A stretch of 64,000 bases of DNA, from contig JACMQL010000047.1 in the NCBI GenBank assembly GCA_014377015.1, positions 17,105 through 81,104 of the forward strand, written 5' to 3'. This DNA is from Actinomycetota bacterium. GTDB lineage: Bacteria > Actinomycetota > Actinomycetes > Nanopelagicales > Nanopelagicaceae. The notes beneath the pieces were generated by a model that was not told the origin of the DNA, did no database searches, and was given only the letters and a program-made list of their open reading frames with translations. This document shows positions 1 through 9,435 of this stretch, one piece after another; the stretch's first letter is position 1; every line of letters starts with the position of its first letter. The translations under genes were made by a program, and so were the position numbers.

Positions 1-333
1 GAGAAACGCGCGGTCCTCAAAATTGACCATCGATTGGCGCCCGTGAAAGTAGCTGTTCTGCCTTTGTCACGTAATGCTGACCTCTCTCCTAAGGCGCGGG
101 ACTTAGCGGCGCAGTTGCGAAAGAATTGGAATATCGATTTCGATGATGCGGGTGCCATCGGACGCCGTTATCGTCGCCAAGATGAAATCGGCACTCCTTT
201 CTGCATCACAGTCGATTTCGACTCCCTTGACGATCATGCGGTGACGATTCGACATCGCGACACCATGGCGCAGGAGCGCATTGCTCTGGATCAGGTAGAG
301 GCATGGTTAGCGCCACGACTTCTCGGCGCATAG
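1..333 (+). CDS. glyS: Glycyl-tRNA synthetase, C-terminal part (partial)
   Basis: Charges tRNA-Gly with glycine in the cytoplasm. Only the C-terminal ~110 residues lie in the window; the frame is open from base 1, so the ORF-track start at 34 (a TTG) is internal. The visible part is the class II anticodon-binding domain, with the family-typical blocks [31 protein letters not shown] and [10 protein letters not shown] near the C-terminus. This is the single-chain alpha2 type usual in Actinobacteria. The stop lies inside the start of dusB (31 bp overlap). The family call is firm; the rest of the gene is upstream of the window. Confidence 0.93.
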   Translation, partial: EKRAVLKIDHRLAPVKVAVLPLSRNADLSPKARDLAAQLRKNWNIDFDDAGAIGRRYRRQDEIGTPFCITVDFDSLDDHAVTIRHRDTMAQERIALDQVEAWLAPRLLGA

Positions 334-1469
334 CCCCGCTTACCCTTCGACTTGCGACGGGGGAGCACCAGATTGATCCGCCAGTGGTACTCGCTCCCAT
401 GGCTGGAATAACCAACGCGCCATTTCGAACTCTTTGTCGCGAACAAGGCGCGGGTCTTTTTGTTTCAGAAATGGTTACTGCGCGCGCTCTCATAGAAAGA
501 CGTCCCGAGACGTTGCGCATGATCGCTCCCGGTCCTGGCGAGTGGCCGCGATCAGTGCAGTTGTACAGTGTCGATCCAGCGACAATGCGCGCAGCCGTGA
601 CCATGCTCGGTAAGGAAAATCTGGCAGACCATATTGATATGAATTTCGGTTGCCCCGTTCCGAAAGTGACTCGCAAAGGAGGCGGTGCAGCCCTGCCGTA
701 TAAGCGCCGCCTTTTCACATCAATAGTTGGTGCAGCCATAGAAGCTGCCAAGCCTTTCGGTTTGCCGATAACCGTCAAGATGCGTATCGGCATCGATAGC
801 GACCACGAAACATATTTAGAAGCGGCAAAAAGTGCTGCTGACTTAGGCGTGAATTGGGTGGCGCTGCACGCGCGCACGGCAGAGCAGATGTACGAGGGCA
901 AATCCGATTGGAGCGCCATCGAACGTTTGGTCGATCACCTGAAACCGACGGGCGTGCCCGTTTTGGGCAATGGAGATATTTGGTCCGGCGCGGACGCGAT
1001 GGCAATGGTCGAACAAACGAATTGTGCAGGAGTTGTTGTTGGCCGCGGATGTCTGGGCCGGCCGTGGTTATTTAATGATTTAGTCGCATCTTTTCGCGGC
1101 GCGAACGTCAAGTCGCTTCCGACGCTTCACGAAGTTCGCGAAGTTATGTTTCGACATGGTCAATTGATTGTCGAACACTTCGAATCCGAAGACCGTGGCT
1201 GCCGAGACCTTCGCAAACATATGGCTTGGTATCTCAAAGGGTTCAGAGTCGCCGGCCCGCTGCGGCGCCAGTTTGGAATGGTCTCTTCGCTTTCAGAACT
1301 TCGCGCATTGCTGGATCAACTTGAAGATCAGCCTTATCCGAATGCAGTCGGAGATATGCCACGAGGTCGAACTAGTCATGGAAGGCCAGTGACGCTTCCG
1401 CAAGGTTGGCTCGATGACCCGGATGAATTGGCAGTTGTTGATTTAGAAGACGCATTTTCGGGCGGCTGA
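303..1469 (+). CDS. dusB: tRNA-dihydrouridine synthase (DusB family)
   Basis: Flavin-dependent reductase that converts uridines in the D-loop of tRNA to dihydrouridine. It is 388 aa and starts at ATG behind GAGG. The TIM barrel opens with [16 protein letters not shown] (about residues 27-42). The catalytic cysteine is C117 in NFGCPVPKV, followed by the substrate-binding HARTAEQ (about 189) and the FMN phosphate-binding GNGDI and [11 protein letters not shown]. The C-terminal helical tRNA-binding domain is present. The start overlaps glyS by 31 bp, so the two are probably co-transcribed. The family is certain; DusB rather than another Dus subtype is inferred from the actinobacterial context. 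Confidence 0.95.
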   Translation: MVSATTSRRIAPLTLRLATGEHQIDPPVVLAPMAGITNAPFRTLCREQGAGLFVSEMVTARALIERRPETLRMIAPGPGEWPRSVQLYSVDPATMRAAVTMLGKENLADHIDMNFGCPVPKVTRKGGGAALPYKRRLFTSIVGAAIEAAKPFGLPITVKMRIGIDSDHETYLEAAKSAADLGVNWVALHARTAEQMYEGKSDWSAIERLVDHLKPTGVPVLGNGDIWSGADAMAMVEQTNCAGVVVGRGCLGRPWLFNDLVASFRGANVKSLPTLHEVREVMFRHGQLIVEHFESEDRGCRDLRKHMAWYLKGFRVAGPLRRQFGMVSSLSELRALLDQLEDQPYPNAVGDMPRGRTSHGRPVTLPQGWLDDPDELAVVDLEDAFSGG

Positions 1470-1470
1470 G

Positions 1471-2100
1471 ATGTTTGCGTTTCGAATAATTCGTCGCGTA
1501 ATCAGCGCGATCATCTTGCTGGCCATTGTGATTCCGCTAGTGGCGGGCGGCAAGACTTGGATGGCTGCGCGCGATTCCACCGCGGGCAAAGCGGATGTGA
1601 TCGTGGTGCTTGGTGCAGCACAATTCGATGGTCGTCCTAGTGAGGTTTTTGAATCTCGGCTAGTTGAAGCAAAACGAATTTTTCTTCTAGGTTACGCGCC
1701 ATCCATAATCACCGTCGGTTCGGGCGCTCCGGGAGATCGCACAACTGAAGCGGCCTCCGCAAAAAAGTGGTTGTTAAGTAATGGAATTAAGTCCGTCAAC
1801 GTGACCGCCATCGAAGAAGGTCGCGATACTTTCGTAAGCACTGAAAGTTATATTGCATTGATGAAAGCGAAAGGATGGGAAAGCGTGATTATTGTGACTG
1901 ACCCGTATCACTGCCTCAGGGCGATGACGATGGCCTCGGATCTGGGTGCGAGAGCAACGTGCTCTCCTGCTCGTACAGGTGTCAACTCATTGGAGAATTT
2001 CAACGTGCGTTATTTAATTCGAGAAACTGGCGCGTATCTTGCATATATAACATTGGGCAGACGTGGAATTCACGTGAGTGATCATCTAGGTCGCGAGTAA
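1471..2100 (+). CDS. Membrane-anchored DUF218/SanA-YdcF family protein
   Basis: A 209-aa protein with an N-terminal hydrophobic helix (about residues 9-27), then a DUF218 domain. It shows the family signatures VIVVLGAAQFDGRPS, a region near SRLVEA, ITVGSG and EGRDTFVSTESY, and a later VTDPYHCLRAM. Members of this family (SanA, YdcF, ElyC) sit at the membrane and are linked to envelope or peptidoglycan-precursor metabolism, but their reaction is not settled. The gene starts one base after dusB stops and ends 10 bp before dgt, so it belongs to the same unit. No specific substrate can be read from the sequence. Confidence 0.8.
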   Translation: MFAFRIIRRVISAIILLAIVIPLVAGGKTWMAARDSTAGKADVIVVLGAAQFDGRPSEVFESRLVEAKRIFLLGYAPSIITVGSGAPGDRTTEAASAKKWLLSNGIKSVNVTAIEEGRDTFVSTESYIALMKAKGWESVIIVTDPYHCLRAMTMASDLGARATCSPARTGVNSLENFNVRYLIRETGAYLAYITLGRRGIHVSDHLGRE

Positions 2101-2110
2101 GGTAAGGCGC

Positions 2111-3343
2111 ATGGATTCTTACAACGGCACAGACAAGGAGAGATTCCTCGACGAGCCGGCCAAACGTGCAGGACGTACTGAATTTATGCGCGACCGTGCT
2201 CGAGTAATTCATTCCGCGTCGCTGCGTCGACTTGGCGCAAAAACGCAAGTGGCCGTGCCGTGGGAAAATGATTTTCAACGTACTCGTCTGGCCCACTCCT
2301 TAGAAGTTGCTCAAATCGGCCGCGAATTGGGTGATTCACTTGGCGCCGACCCCGATCTACTTGATACTGCCTGCCTTGCTCATGATTTAGGTCATCCACC
2401 GTTCGGTCATAACGGCGAAACTGCGTTGGCCGAGATTGCACACGAGTGTGGCGGCTTCGAGGGAAACGCCCAGAGTTTTCGGCTACTTACCCGCCTGGAA
2501 GCCAAGACCTATGACATGCACGGCCGCTCCTTTGGTCTAAACCTCACACGCGCTTCGTTGGATGCGGTTTCAAAATATCCCTGGCCCTATGCGCGCACAA
2601 ATCGCAAATACGGTGTGTATGCGGAGGATCTAGAAATTTTCGATTGGATGCGCCTGGGCGCCCCCATCGAGAGGCGTTGCATCGAGGCGCAAATTATGGA
2701 TTGGTCGGATGATGTCTCCTATTCAGTTCACGATTTAGAAGATGCTCTGGTAGCACACCAAGTCAAAGTTGAAGATTTCGCCAGCGATCTTCCTCTTCTT
2801 CACAAAGTGATGCTGGCTGACTATGGCGTGCAGGCAAGTGAAGAAGAAACCGTAGAGTCTCTCAAGCGTTTGGAGAGCCTGTCCTGCTGGCCGACTCAAT
2901 ACGACGGCTCGCATCAAAGCCTGGCCCGCACCAAAGATCTCACCAGTCAATTGATAGGCAGATTTGTGTTGACGGCCGAGACTGAGACGCGCAAAGTTCA
3001 CGGGCGTTCGCCACTCGTGAGGTACTGGGCTAACTTGGAAGTTCCGCGCGACTTACGTTTAGAAGTTGGCCTGCTTAAATCTATTGCCGGGCACTACTTA
3101 ATCAATTCTCCAATTGCGCAAGATAGATATGCACGTCAAAGAGTAGTTATCACCGAACTTGTCGAAATGATTTTGGCTAGCGCGCCACACACTCTCGATA
3201 CGATATTTCTTGAAGACTGGAAAAACGCCGCCACTGATGCGGCGAAGTTGAGAGTGGTCATCGATCAAGTCGCTAGCCTCACCGATCCCGGCGCTTATGC
3301 CATGCACGCGCGCCTGACGGCGCAGATAGAATCGCAAACATGA
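2111..3343 (+). CDS. dgt: Deoxyguanosinetriphosphate triphosphohydrolase-like protein
   Basis: HD-domain phosphohydrolase that removes triphosphate from dGTP or other dNTPs and so adjusts the nucleotide pool. It is 410 aa with a good ribosome site (AAGGTAAGG) before ATG. The metal site is seen as RTRLAHSLEV (H), LAHDLGHPPFGHNGE (HD plus H) and a later WSDDVSYSVHDLEDA (D), which is the full HD set of the Dgt family. It overlaps the primase start by 4 bp (ATGA). The dgt-dnaG pair is conserved in Actinobacteria, coupling dNTP control with replication priming. Confidence 0.93.
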   Translation: MDSYNGTDKERFLDEPAKRAGRTEFMRDRARVIHSASLRRLGAKTQVAVPWENDFQRTRLAHSLEVAQIGRELGDSLGADPDLLDTACLAHDLGHPPFGHNGETALAEIAHECGGFEGNAQSFRLLTRLEAKTYDMHGRSFGLNLTRASLDAVSKYPWPYARTNRKYGVYAEDLEIFDWMRLGAPIERRCIEAQIMDWSDDVSYSVHDLEDALVAHQVKVEDFASDLPLLHKVMLADYGVQASEEETVESLKRLESLSCWPTQYDGSHQSLARTKDLTSQLIGRFVLTAETETRKVHGRSPLVRYWANLEVPRDLRLEVGLLKSIAGHYLINSPIAQDRYARQRVVITELVEMILASAPHTLDTIFLEDWKNAATDAAKLRVVIDQVASLTDPGAYAMHARLTAQIESQT

Positions 3344-5193
3344 GCGGTCGCATAAAAGATGAAGATGTTGCGTACATCCGCGAACGCGCACCTATCGATG
3401 AAGTCGTAGGCGATTATGTCCAACTCAAAAATGCCGGAGGAGGCCAGAAAAAAGGTCTATGTCCTTTTCATGATGAAAAATCGCCTTCTTTTCACGTAAC
3501 GCCGAGCAAAGGATATTTTCATTGTTTCGGTTGCCAGGTGGGTGGCGACGTTATTGCGTTCTTGATGAAGATCGATCACCTTTCATTTACCGAAACTGTG
3601 GAGCGTCTTGCCGAACGAATTGGCTACACCTTGCATTACGAGGAGGGCGCGACTGGGAAAGTCACTCCGCCCGGCCAGCGGTCCCGTTTAATTGCGGCGA
3701 ATTTGGCGGCCGCAAAGTTCTATCAATCTCAATTAAACGAATCTTCCCAGGCGCAGTACGGACGCGAATTATTGCTCAAGCGCGGATTTGATAAAGATGC
3801 ATGCGCAAAATTCGAAGTGGGCTATGCACCAGATGAATGGGATGCGCTGACGAAGTTTTTGCGCGCGCAAAGTTTTACGATGGACGAACTAGAAATTGCT
3901 GGACTTTCAAAAATGGGTCAACGTGGTCCAATTGACCGCTTCAGAAATAGATTGATGTGGCCGATTCGAGATATTTCTGGAGATGTGGTCGGTTTCGGTG
4001 CGCGCAAGTTAGCGTCGGACGATGTTGATACTGGTCCGAAATATCTCAATACCCCCGAGACGCCGATTTACAAGAAGAGTCAAGTTCTCTACGGATTAGA
4101 TATGGCGAAGAAAGAGATTGCTAAATCTCGACAGGCCGTGATCGTTGAAGGCTATACGGACGTGATGGCTGCCCACTTAGCAGGAATACCAACTGCGGTA
4201 GCAACGTGCGGGACCGCGTTTGGCACCGACCACATTCGAATTTTACGCCGACTTCTGATGGATGACGATGCTTTCCGCGGTGAGGTTATTTTTACATTCG
4301 ACGGAGATGCAGCGGGACAGAAAGCGGCCCTCCGCGCATTTAGTGAGGATCAGAAATTCGTCACGCAAACTTTTGTGGCCGTTGAACCAAACGGATTAGA
4401 TCCCTGCGACTTGCGACAACACAAGGGCGATGCCGCACTTCGCGACCTCATAGCAAGACGGGTGCCACTTTTCGAATTCGCCATTAGAAGTGAGATAAAT
4501 CGTCACAACCTTGAAACCGCTGAGGGGCGCGTTAATGCACTCAATGCAGCCGCTCCGGTTGTTGGACAGATTCGCGATAAATCTCTGCGCCCTGAATATA
4601 TCCGTCTTTTGGCTGGATGGCTGGGTGTCGAAGTGGAGATAGTCGCATCAGCCGTTAACAGAGTTGCCCGTTCAAACGCTGCGCCAGAAAATCCCGCCCC
4701 CGAAGCCAGCACCCTGGCCATCAACGATTCCAGGTGGCGTCCCGATCCGGCCGAACCCCGACTCGCCCTTGAGCGCGAAGTCCTTAAAGCAAAATTGCAG
4801 ATGCCCGAACTTGTCAGTGACTGGTCGGCGATCGAGGCCGATGCTTTCACTCACCCTGCTTACCGCCAGTTGCGAATCGAGATTGATTCGCACAGCAGTG
4901 CAAACGTGCGACTTGAAGATGTGGACGATGCCCGCATGAAATCCTTGCTGGCGGAGTTATCGGTCGAACCGATTCGCGCTGACGGGGAGATTTCTCAACG
5001 CTACGTGGAGAGCATCGTGGCCCGCTTGCGGGAAGTGGCAATGAGTCGGGCGATAGCGGATGTGAAATCCACCTTGCAACGGCTTAACCCGCTGACTCAA
5101 GAGGAGCAATACACGGCCCTTTTCACGCAACTCGTGGCTTTGGAAAGCACCCGCCGCACCATGCACGAACTTGCTTTGGGGGAGTTAGCTTGA
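3340..5193 (+). CDS. dnaG: DNA primase
   Basis: Makes RNA primers for replication. It is 617 aa, normal for the family. The CHC2 zinc ribbon has C41, H44, C62 and C65 (CPFHDEKSPSF and HCFGC). The catalytic core has the RNA-polymerase-like basic segment (MWPIRDISGDVVGFGAR) and the TOPRIM glutamate in VIVEGYTDVMAA, with the acidic FTFDGDAAGQKAA. The C-terminal helicase-binding domain is present and diverged. The ATG overlaps the dgt stop, so translation is probably coupled. tRNA-Asn follows 59 bp after the stop. Confidence 0.97.
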   Translation: MSGRIKDEDVAYIRERAPIDEVVGDYVQLKNAGGGQKKGLCPFHDEKSPSFHVTPSKGYFHCFGCQVGGDVIAFLMKIDHLSFTETVERLAERIGYTLHYEEGATGKVTPPGQRSRLIAANLAAAKFYQSQLNESSQAQYGRELLLKRGFDKDACAKFEVGYAPDEWDALTKFLRAQSFTMDELEIAGLSKMGQRGPIDRFRNRLMWPIRDISGDVVGFGARKLASDDVDTGPKYLNTPETPIYKKSQVLYGLDMAKKEIAKSRQAVIVEGYTDVMAAHLAGIPTAVATCGTAFGTDHIRILRRLLMDDDAFRGEVIFTFDGDAAGQKAALRAFSEDQKFVTQTFVAVEPNGLDPCDLRQHKGDAALRDLIARRVPLFEFAIRSEINRHNLETAEGRVNALNAAAPVVGQIRDKSLRPEYIRLLAGWLGVEVEIVASAVNRVARSNAAPENPAPEASTLAINDSRWRPDPAEPRLALEREVLKAKLQMPELVSDWSAIEADAFTHPAYRQLRIEIDSHSSANVRLEDVDDARMKSLLAELSVEPIRADGEISQRYVESIVARLREVAMSRAIADVKSTLQRLNPLTQEEQYTALFTQLVALESTRRTMHELALGELA

Positions 5194-5252
5194 GTTAGAA
5201 GCCCGCGGGCGCGTGCGCTAGAGTTGCGCCCTTGCCAGTGTCTTCACCGTAA

Positions 5253-5325
5253 TCCCTGATAGCTCAATTGGCAGAGCAGCCGGCTGTTAACCGGCAGGTT
5301 CTTGGTTCGAGTCCAAGTCAGGGAG
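5253..5325 (+). tRNA. tRNA-Asn (anticodon GTT)
   Basis: A complete cloverleaf: acceptor arms TCCCTGA and TCAGGGA, D-arm GCTC...GAGC, anticodon stem GCCGG/CCGGC around the loop CTGTTAA (anticodon GTT), and a T-arm with GGTTCGAGTCC. The discriminator is G. CCA is encoded directly after it (5326-5328). Confidence 0.97.
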
Positions 5326-5359
5326 CCAGATTCCCTTCCAAGCTTTAGGCTCCTTGCTT

Positions 5360-5365
5360 TAGGCT
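5360..5365 (+). promoter_or_regulatory. Candidate -10 element for a leaderless transcript
   Basis: TAGGCT matches the actinobacterial TANNNT -10 pattern and ends 6 nt before the ATG at 5372, where no Shine-Dalgarno sequence is visible. The element lies in the second copy of a 10-bp direct repeat (GCTTTAGGCT at 5342 and 5356). It is inferred from spacing only. Confidence 0.35.
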
Positions 5366-5371
5366 AACCAC

Positions 5372-6268
5372 ATGCTTTATCTCAAAAATTATTTTCACTC
5401 TGTCATCTCCTCGTGGAGGGTGCAATCTCCCTCTGTGAGGATCATTCGCCTCTGGCTGGGTGTCACTTGGATTTACGGAGGATGGGATAAAGCCATTGAC
5501 CCTGGTTTCCTGGCCAAAACGGGCGCGACCTCCATTGCGCGTCAATTAGAGGGCTACTCACAATCATCGCCTTTGGGCTTTCTTTTTCAACATTTGATTG
5601 AACGCGCAAATTTGGTGGGCGTGATAGTAATGATCTCGGAATTCGCCATTGGCTTGGCAACGCTTTTCTGGGTCGCACCGACGCTATTCGCTTTTTCAGG
5701 TTTTGCGATGTCAATTGGCCTCTGGCTCTCCGCGACCTGGCACGTGCAGCCGTATTTTCTCGGAAGTGACACCGCCTATGCGATTTTGTGGCTTGCCTAC
5801 CTACTTGCCGTAATCGGTGCGCGCAGAAAAATCGATATCTCATTGGATCGTCGCGGGACAATTCGGTTGGGATTAGTAGGTGCGTTTGCGGTCATGGCTA
5901 GCGCGGTAGGACGCGTACTTCAACAAAGTCCAAAGGGTGACGCTTCAGCTTTGAATGCAAATGCAACTGGAGCGCAAATTCTCGCATCCAGCAAATTGGC
6001 GGTCGGTGCAAACCACGAGTTCACAACGACTTCCGGCGAGCCTGCAATACTTTTCCGAACTGCAGTTGGAGTTTTTGCATATTCTGAGATTTGCACTCAC
6101 CAAGGCTGCACCGTCTCATACTTGGAATCAGAGAGATCCTTACGGTGCCCGTGTCACGGAGCCAGTTTCGACCCATTCAACGGAGCCGCGGTGAAAGCCG
6201 GACCTGCCCTCAGCCCCCTCCCGAGCATCAAAGTTGTAGAAGAGTCGGGCTGGATTGTGTACGCCTAG
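5372..6268 (+). CDS. DoxX-like membrane domain fused to a Rieske [2Fe-2S] domain
   Basis: A 298-aa two-part protein. Residues ~20-150 hold about four membrane helices of the DoxX/TQO small-subunit type (RLWLGVTWIYGGWDKAIDP near the start). A further helix around 165-180 leads to a C-terminal Rieske domain from about residue 200. That domain has both cluster-binding boxes, CTHQGC and CPCHGASFD, giving the two Cys and two His ligands. The Rieske part would sit outside the membrane and could pass electrons from the membrane part, but no partner oxidase is nearby. No ribosome site precedes the ATG. Family assignments are clear; the reaction is unknown. Confidence 0.85.
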   Translation: MLYLKNYFHSVISSWRVQSPSVRIIRLWLGVTWIYGGWDKAIDPGFLAKTGATSIARQLEGYSQSSPLGFLFQHLIERANLVGVIVMISEFAIGLATLFWVAPTLFAFSGFAMSIGLWLSATWHVQPYFLGSDTAYAILWLAYLLAVIGARRKIDISLDRRGTIRLGLVGAFAVMASAVGRVLQQSPKGDASALNANATGAQILASSKLAVGANHEFTTTSGEPAILFRTAVGVFAYSEICTHQGCTVSYLESERSLRCPCHGASFDPFNGAAVKAGPALSPLPSIKVVEESGWIVYA

Positions 6269-6423
6269 GGAGTTCGCTTTCGCAGATGAGCCAGGATTAA
6301 GAAACTCTGACAAAATGCTCAGCAAACGTAAGGTTTTCTAATAGGAAATTTCGTTACGGTTCCGGGCATGCGGTGTTGTGACGCTACTTCGCTAACGGTG
6401 ATTCAGAAAGGCTAGGTCTTACG

Positions 6424-7572
6424 GTGCAATCAAAAATGTCTTCAATTAGGTTTCGCATTGGGAAATCCACTGGAATGAAAATCATGGCTGGTTTTATTCT
6501 TGGAGCGAGCGTGATCGGGGGAGTCGCAACAGCGGTGACTCCTGGAAGTACGACCGCTCGCGCTTGTGTCGATAACCGAACCAATGCCATGTATTACTCA
6601 GAGGACGGAACCTGCGCAAAGAACCGCACATTGGTGGAGTTGAGCGAAGGCGGCATTAGCGTCAAGGCTGTCGCGGCTGCAGTAACTCCTAGCGTCGTAT
6701 CAGTGTTGGTAACGACTGCTAATGGTGGAGGAAATGGATCTGGCTCTGTCATTAGGACTGGTGCCACGACTAGTTACATCTTGACGAACAACCACGTTGT
6801 AGAGGATGCCGTTAGCACCGGAACAATTAAAGTTGAATTCAGCAACGGTGATACCGTGCCCGCCACTATCGTCGGGCGTGATGCAATCTACGATCTCGCT
6901 GTCCTCAAAATTTCAAAAGGCAATCTGCCGGTTATAGCTTTTGGAGATTCTTCAAAACTCACCATTGGCGATCCTGTGGTTGCAATCGGATCTCCACTTG
7001 GGCTAGCAAGTACCGTGACGAGTGGAATCGTCTCCGCCCTTAATCGCCCAGTGACAACTGGAAATGCCGGTTCTGAATCATTTATCAATGCAATTCAGAC
7101 CGACGCTGCAATCAACCCAGGTAACTCTGGCGGTGCCCTCCTCGACTCGCAGGGCAAGATGGTTGGTGTGAACTCTGCGATCGCGACCTTGTCGTCGGGC
7201 GGGTCGAGCGGAAGTATCGGGCTCGGTTTCTCGATACCGATAAATGAAGCAAAACGAATCGCTACGGAGTTGATCGACAATGGCGTGTCAACTCGTCCAG
7301 TGTTGGGCGTCTATTTCGATACGAGTTACCTAGGCATAGGTGCCAAGGTTTCCCAGCTCAGCTTTGGAGAAGCGGCGGATAAGGCAGGCATGCCGGTCGG
7401 TTCGATAATTCGTTTTATCGACGGGGCGCGGATATCAGATTTCATTTCCTGCGTCGTGAAGATTCGTTCGTATGCGCCAGGCACAACTGTGTCGGTTTTG
7501 GTGGATCTTCCATCTGGATTACAAAAGACGTTTAGGGTCGTACTGGGTTCGGCGCAAACAATAAATTCCTGA
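6424..7572 (+). CDS. HtrA/DegP-like trypsin-fold serine protease with PDZ domain
   Basis: A 382-aa membrane-anchored protease for envelope protein quality control. A hydrophobic segment at ~18-38 is a signal anchor. A short Cys-containing spacer (~47-65) follows. The protease domain has H124 (TNNHVVEDA), D157 (IYDLAVLKI) and S235 (NPGNSGGALLD), so the triad is intact. A PDZ domain occupies about 300-375. The start is taken as the GTG at 6424, after an AAAGG that is rather far away; an ATG at 6436 is an alternative. It is a single gene with 155 bp upstream that should hold its promoter. Confidence 0.9.
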   Translation: MQSKMSSIRFRIGKSTGMKIMAGFILGASVIGGVATAVTPGSTTARACVDNRTNAMYYSEDGTCAKNRTLVELSEGGISVKAVAAAVTPSVVSVLVTTANGGGNGSGSVIRTGATTSYILTNNHVVEDAVSTGTIKVEFSNGDTVPATIVGRDAIYDLAVLKISKGNLPVIAFGDSSKLTIGDPVVAIGSPLGLASTVTSGIVSALNRPVTTGNAGSESFINAIQTDAAINPGNSGGALLDSQGKMVGVNSAIATLSSGGSSGSIGLGFSIPINEAKRIATELIDNGVSTRPVLGVYFDTSYLGIGAKVSQLSFGEAADKAGMPVGSIIRFIDGARISDFISCVVKIRSYAPGTTVSVLVDLPSGLQKTFRVVLGSAQTINS

Positions 7573-7633
7573 GTCAGTTAAATCGCGCCGAAAAATGAAC
7601 GAGAAATTGATAGTGGTCAGGCTAAGGTGAGAC

Positions 7634-7873
7634 ATGGCTCTTTTTAGACTCCATGTTTCCCTGCCCGATCGTCCAGGCTCGCTCGGAGCCGTCGCATCGG
7701 CGATCGGATTTGCGGGTGGAGATATTCGTGGACTAGTTGTGATGAAGAGTGAAGACGGTCGTGGCTATGACGACATCACAGTTGCGATTCCGGGATCGGA
7801 TCCCACAGATCTCCTGACGATTCTTAAAGATATCGGTGGGGTTGAAGTTTTGCGCGTATTGCCAGTCGAATAA
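7634..7873 (+). CDS. Small ACT-domain protein
   Basis: A 79-aa protein that is essentially one ACT domain: LHVSLPDRPGSLGAVASAIG opens the fold and the C-terminal strand is VEVLRVLP. ACT domains bind small ligands, often amino acids, and regulate partner enzymes. Stand-alone ones of this size are common in Actinobacteria and have no assigned partner. A good ribosome site (AAGGTGAG) precedes the ATG. The stop abuts the glpK stop codon with no spacing, in convergent orientation. Confidence 0.8.
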   Translation: MALFRLHVSLPDRPGSLGAVASAIGFAGGDIRGLVVMKSEDGRGYDDITVAIPGSDPTDLLTILKDIGGVEVLRVLPVE

Positions 7874-9373
7874 TTATTCGATCCAGTCAAAAGATCGAGT
7901 GACGGCCTTCTTCCAAAGTCGAAAACCCTCTTCACGTTCTTGACTCGTTGAATTTGAGGTCCATGTTCGGGAAGGTTTCCACAACGCCTTTATTTCAGAG
8001 ATATCCTTCCAATAACCAACCACCAATCCCGCCGCGTAAGCCGCCCCGAGCGCGGTAGTCTCGGCGATCATTGGACGCGTTATATCTAAACCCATGATGT
8101 CAGCCTGCAATTGCATGCAGAACTCATTTGCACTTACCCCGCCATCGACCTTCATCATCGTCAGTGGAACTCCACTATCAGCCGACATTGCATCCATGAT
8201 CTCGCGAGTTTGATAACAGATCGCCTCAAGGGTGGCTCGCACGATGTGCGCTTTCGTTGTTGCCCTAGTCAGACCGACAATCACTCCTCGTGCATCGCTA
8301 CGCCAATACGGAGCAAATAAGCCGGAGAAGGCTGGCACAAAATAGACACCGCCATTATCGGGTACCGAAGCTGCTAGCGCTTCAGTCTCGGCAGCACTAG
8401 TAATGATTTGTAATTGGTCGCGCAGCCATTGGATGGCCGAACCTGTCACCGCAATGGAACCTTCGAGTGCATACTGGACGGGTTGACCTTTGAATTGGAA
8501 TGCAACCGTTGTAAGTAGACCATTCGAAGATCGCACAATCTCACTGCCCGTATTTAGTAGCGCAAAGTTGCCAGTGCCATACGTGGTTTTTGATTCACCA
8601 CGATCGAAGCAAGTCTGACCAACGAGTGCGCCTTGTTGATCTCCCAAGATTGCCGATAGGGCAACCGCTGCCCCCAGCGGACCGGCTGGATCGGTGTAAG
8701 CATAAATTTCGGAGGATGAGCGAATTTCAGGTAGCAAATTCCTAGGCACTCCAAAAATGTCAAGCAATTGCTGATCCCAATCCAGAGTTTCAAGGTTCAT
8801 CAGTGAAGTGCGGCTGGCATTTGTGACGTCAGTGAAATGAACACCGCCGTTTGCCCCGCCCGAGAGATTCCACAGCAACCAGGAATCAATCGTGCCAAGC
8901 AGGGCACTTCCATCTTCGATCTTTTCTTTCGCGCCCGAAGCGTGGGTCATCAGCCATTTCATTTTCGCGGCCGAAAAATACGGTGCGACCGTTAAACCTG
9001 ATTTACTTTTTATTACTTCCTTCTCTAGTTCAGTAAGAGTCGCAAGAAATTCCGCGGTTCGCGCGTCCTGCCAAACAATTGCGTTATGCAAAGGTGCACC
9101 CGTGAGTGAATCCCACATCACCGTCGTTTCGCGCTGATTAGTAATTCCAATGGCAGCAAGATCAGAACCAAGAATTTCGGAATTCTTGAGAGCGCCGATT
9201 ATTACCTCTTTCGTTCGATGCCAGATTTCTTGCGCATCATGTTCGACCCATCCTGATTTTTCTAGAATCTGCCGATGCTCAAGTTGATGCTGTCCAACTA
9301 CATTGCCTTTGCAATCGAAAATCATGAATCGCGTACTGCTGGTACCTTGGTCTAAGCTCCCAACAAATTTCAT
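7874..9373 (-). CDS. glpK: Glycerol kinase
   Basis: Phosphorylates glycerol to glycerol-3-phosphate with ATP. FGGY-family kinase motifs are complete: GSLDQGTSSTRFMIFD at the N-terminus, a SGWVEHDAQEIW block, GDQQGALVGQTCF, TYGTGNFALLNTG and DGGVSANEF. I place the start at the ATG at 9373 (protein MKFVGSLDQ...), because GGAG lies 8 nt upstream. The ORF-track TTG start at 9385 would add four residues and has no better site. It is divergent from glpD across about 62 bp, so the pair forms a glycerol catabolic locus. Confidence 0.96.
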   Translation of the reverse strand: MKFVGSLDQGTSSTRFMIFDCKGNVVGQHQLEHRQILEKSGWVEHDAQEIWHRTKEVIIGALKNSEILGSDLAAIGITNQRETTVMWDSLTGAPLHNAIVWQDARTAEFLATLTELEKEVIKSKSGLTVAPYFSAAKMKWLMTHASGAKEKIEDGSALLGTIDSWLLWNLSGGANGGVHFTDVTNASRTSLMNLETLDWDQQLLDIFGVPRNLLPEIRSSSEIYAYTDPAGPLGAAVALSAILGDQQGALVGQTCFDRGESKTTYGTGNFALLNTGSEIVRSSNGLLTTVAFQFKGQPVQYALEGSIAVTGSAIQWLRDQLQIITSAAETEALAASVPDNGGVYFVPAFSGLFAPYWRSDARGVIVGLTRATTKAHIVRATLEAICYQTREIMDAMSADSGVPLTMMKVDGGVSANEFCMQLQADIMGLDITRPMIAETTALGAAYAAGLVVGYWKDISEIKALWKPSRTWTSNSTSQEREEGFRLWKKAVTRSFDWIE

Positions 9374-9435
9374 CAGGGTCTCCAATTCATGAATGCGTTA
9401 CACTCCACTTTACTGGTATAGAAATCAGGTGACAC

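Noticed and set aside
206-919. Long minus-strand ORF (237 aa) over dusB
   Set aside because: It lies antisense to a clearly conserved gene, has a Cys/Arg/Ser-rich shadow composition and matches no family. The same applies to other long shadows such as 13549-14166 and 53477-53878.
5201-5210. GCCCGCGGGC palindrome after dnaG as a terminator
   Set aside because: No T-run follows, and tRNA-Asn begins about 40 bp later.
5342-5365. Direct repeat beside tRNA-Asn as an attachment site
   Set aside because: The 10-bp repeat is not a copy of the tRNA 3' end, and no integrase or phage gene is near.
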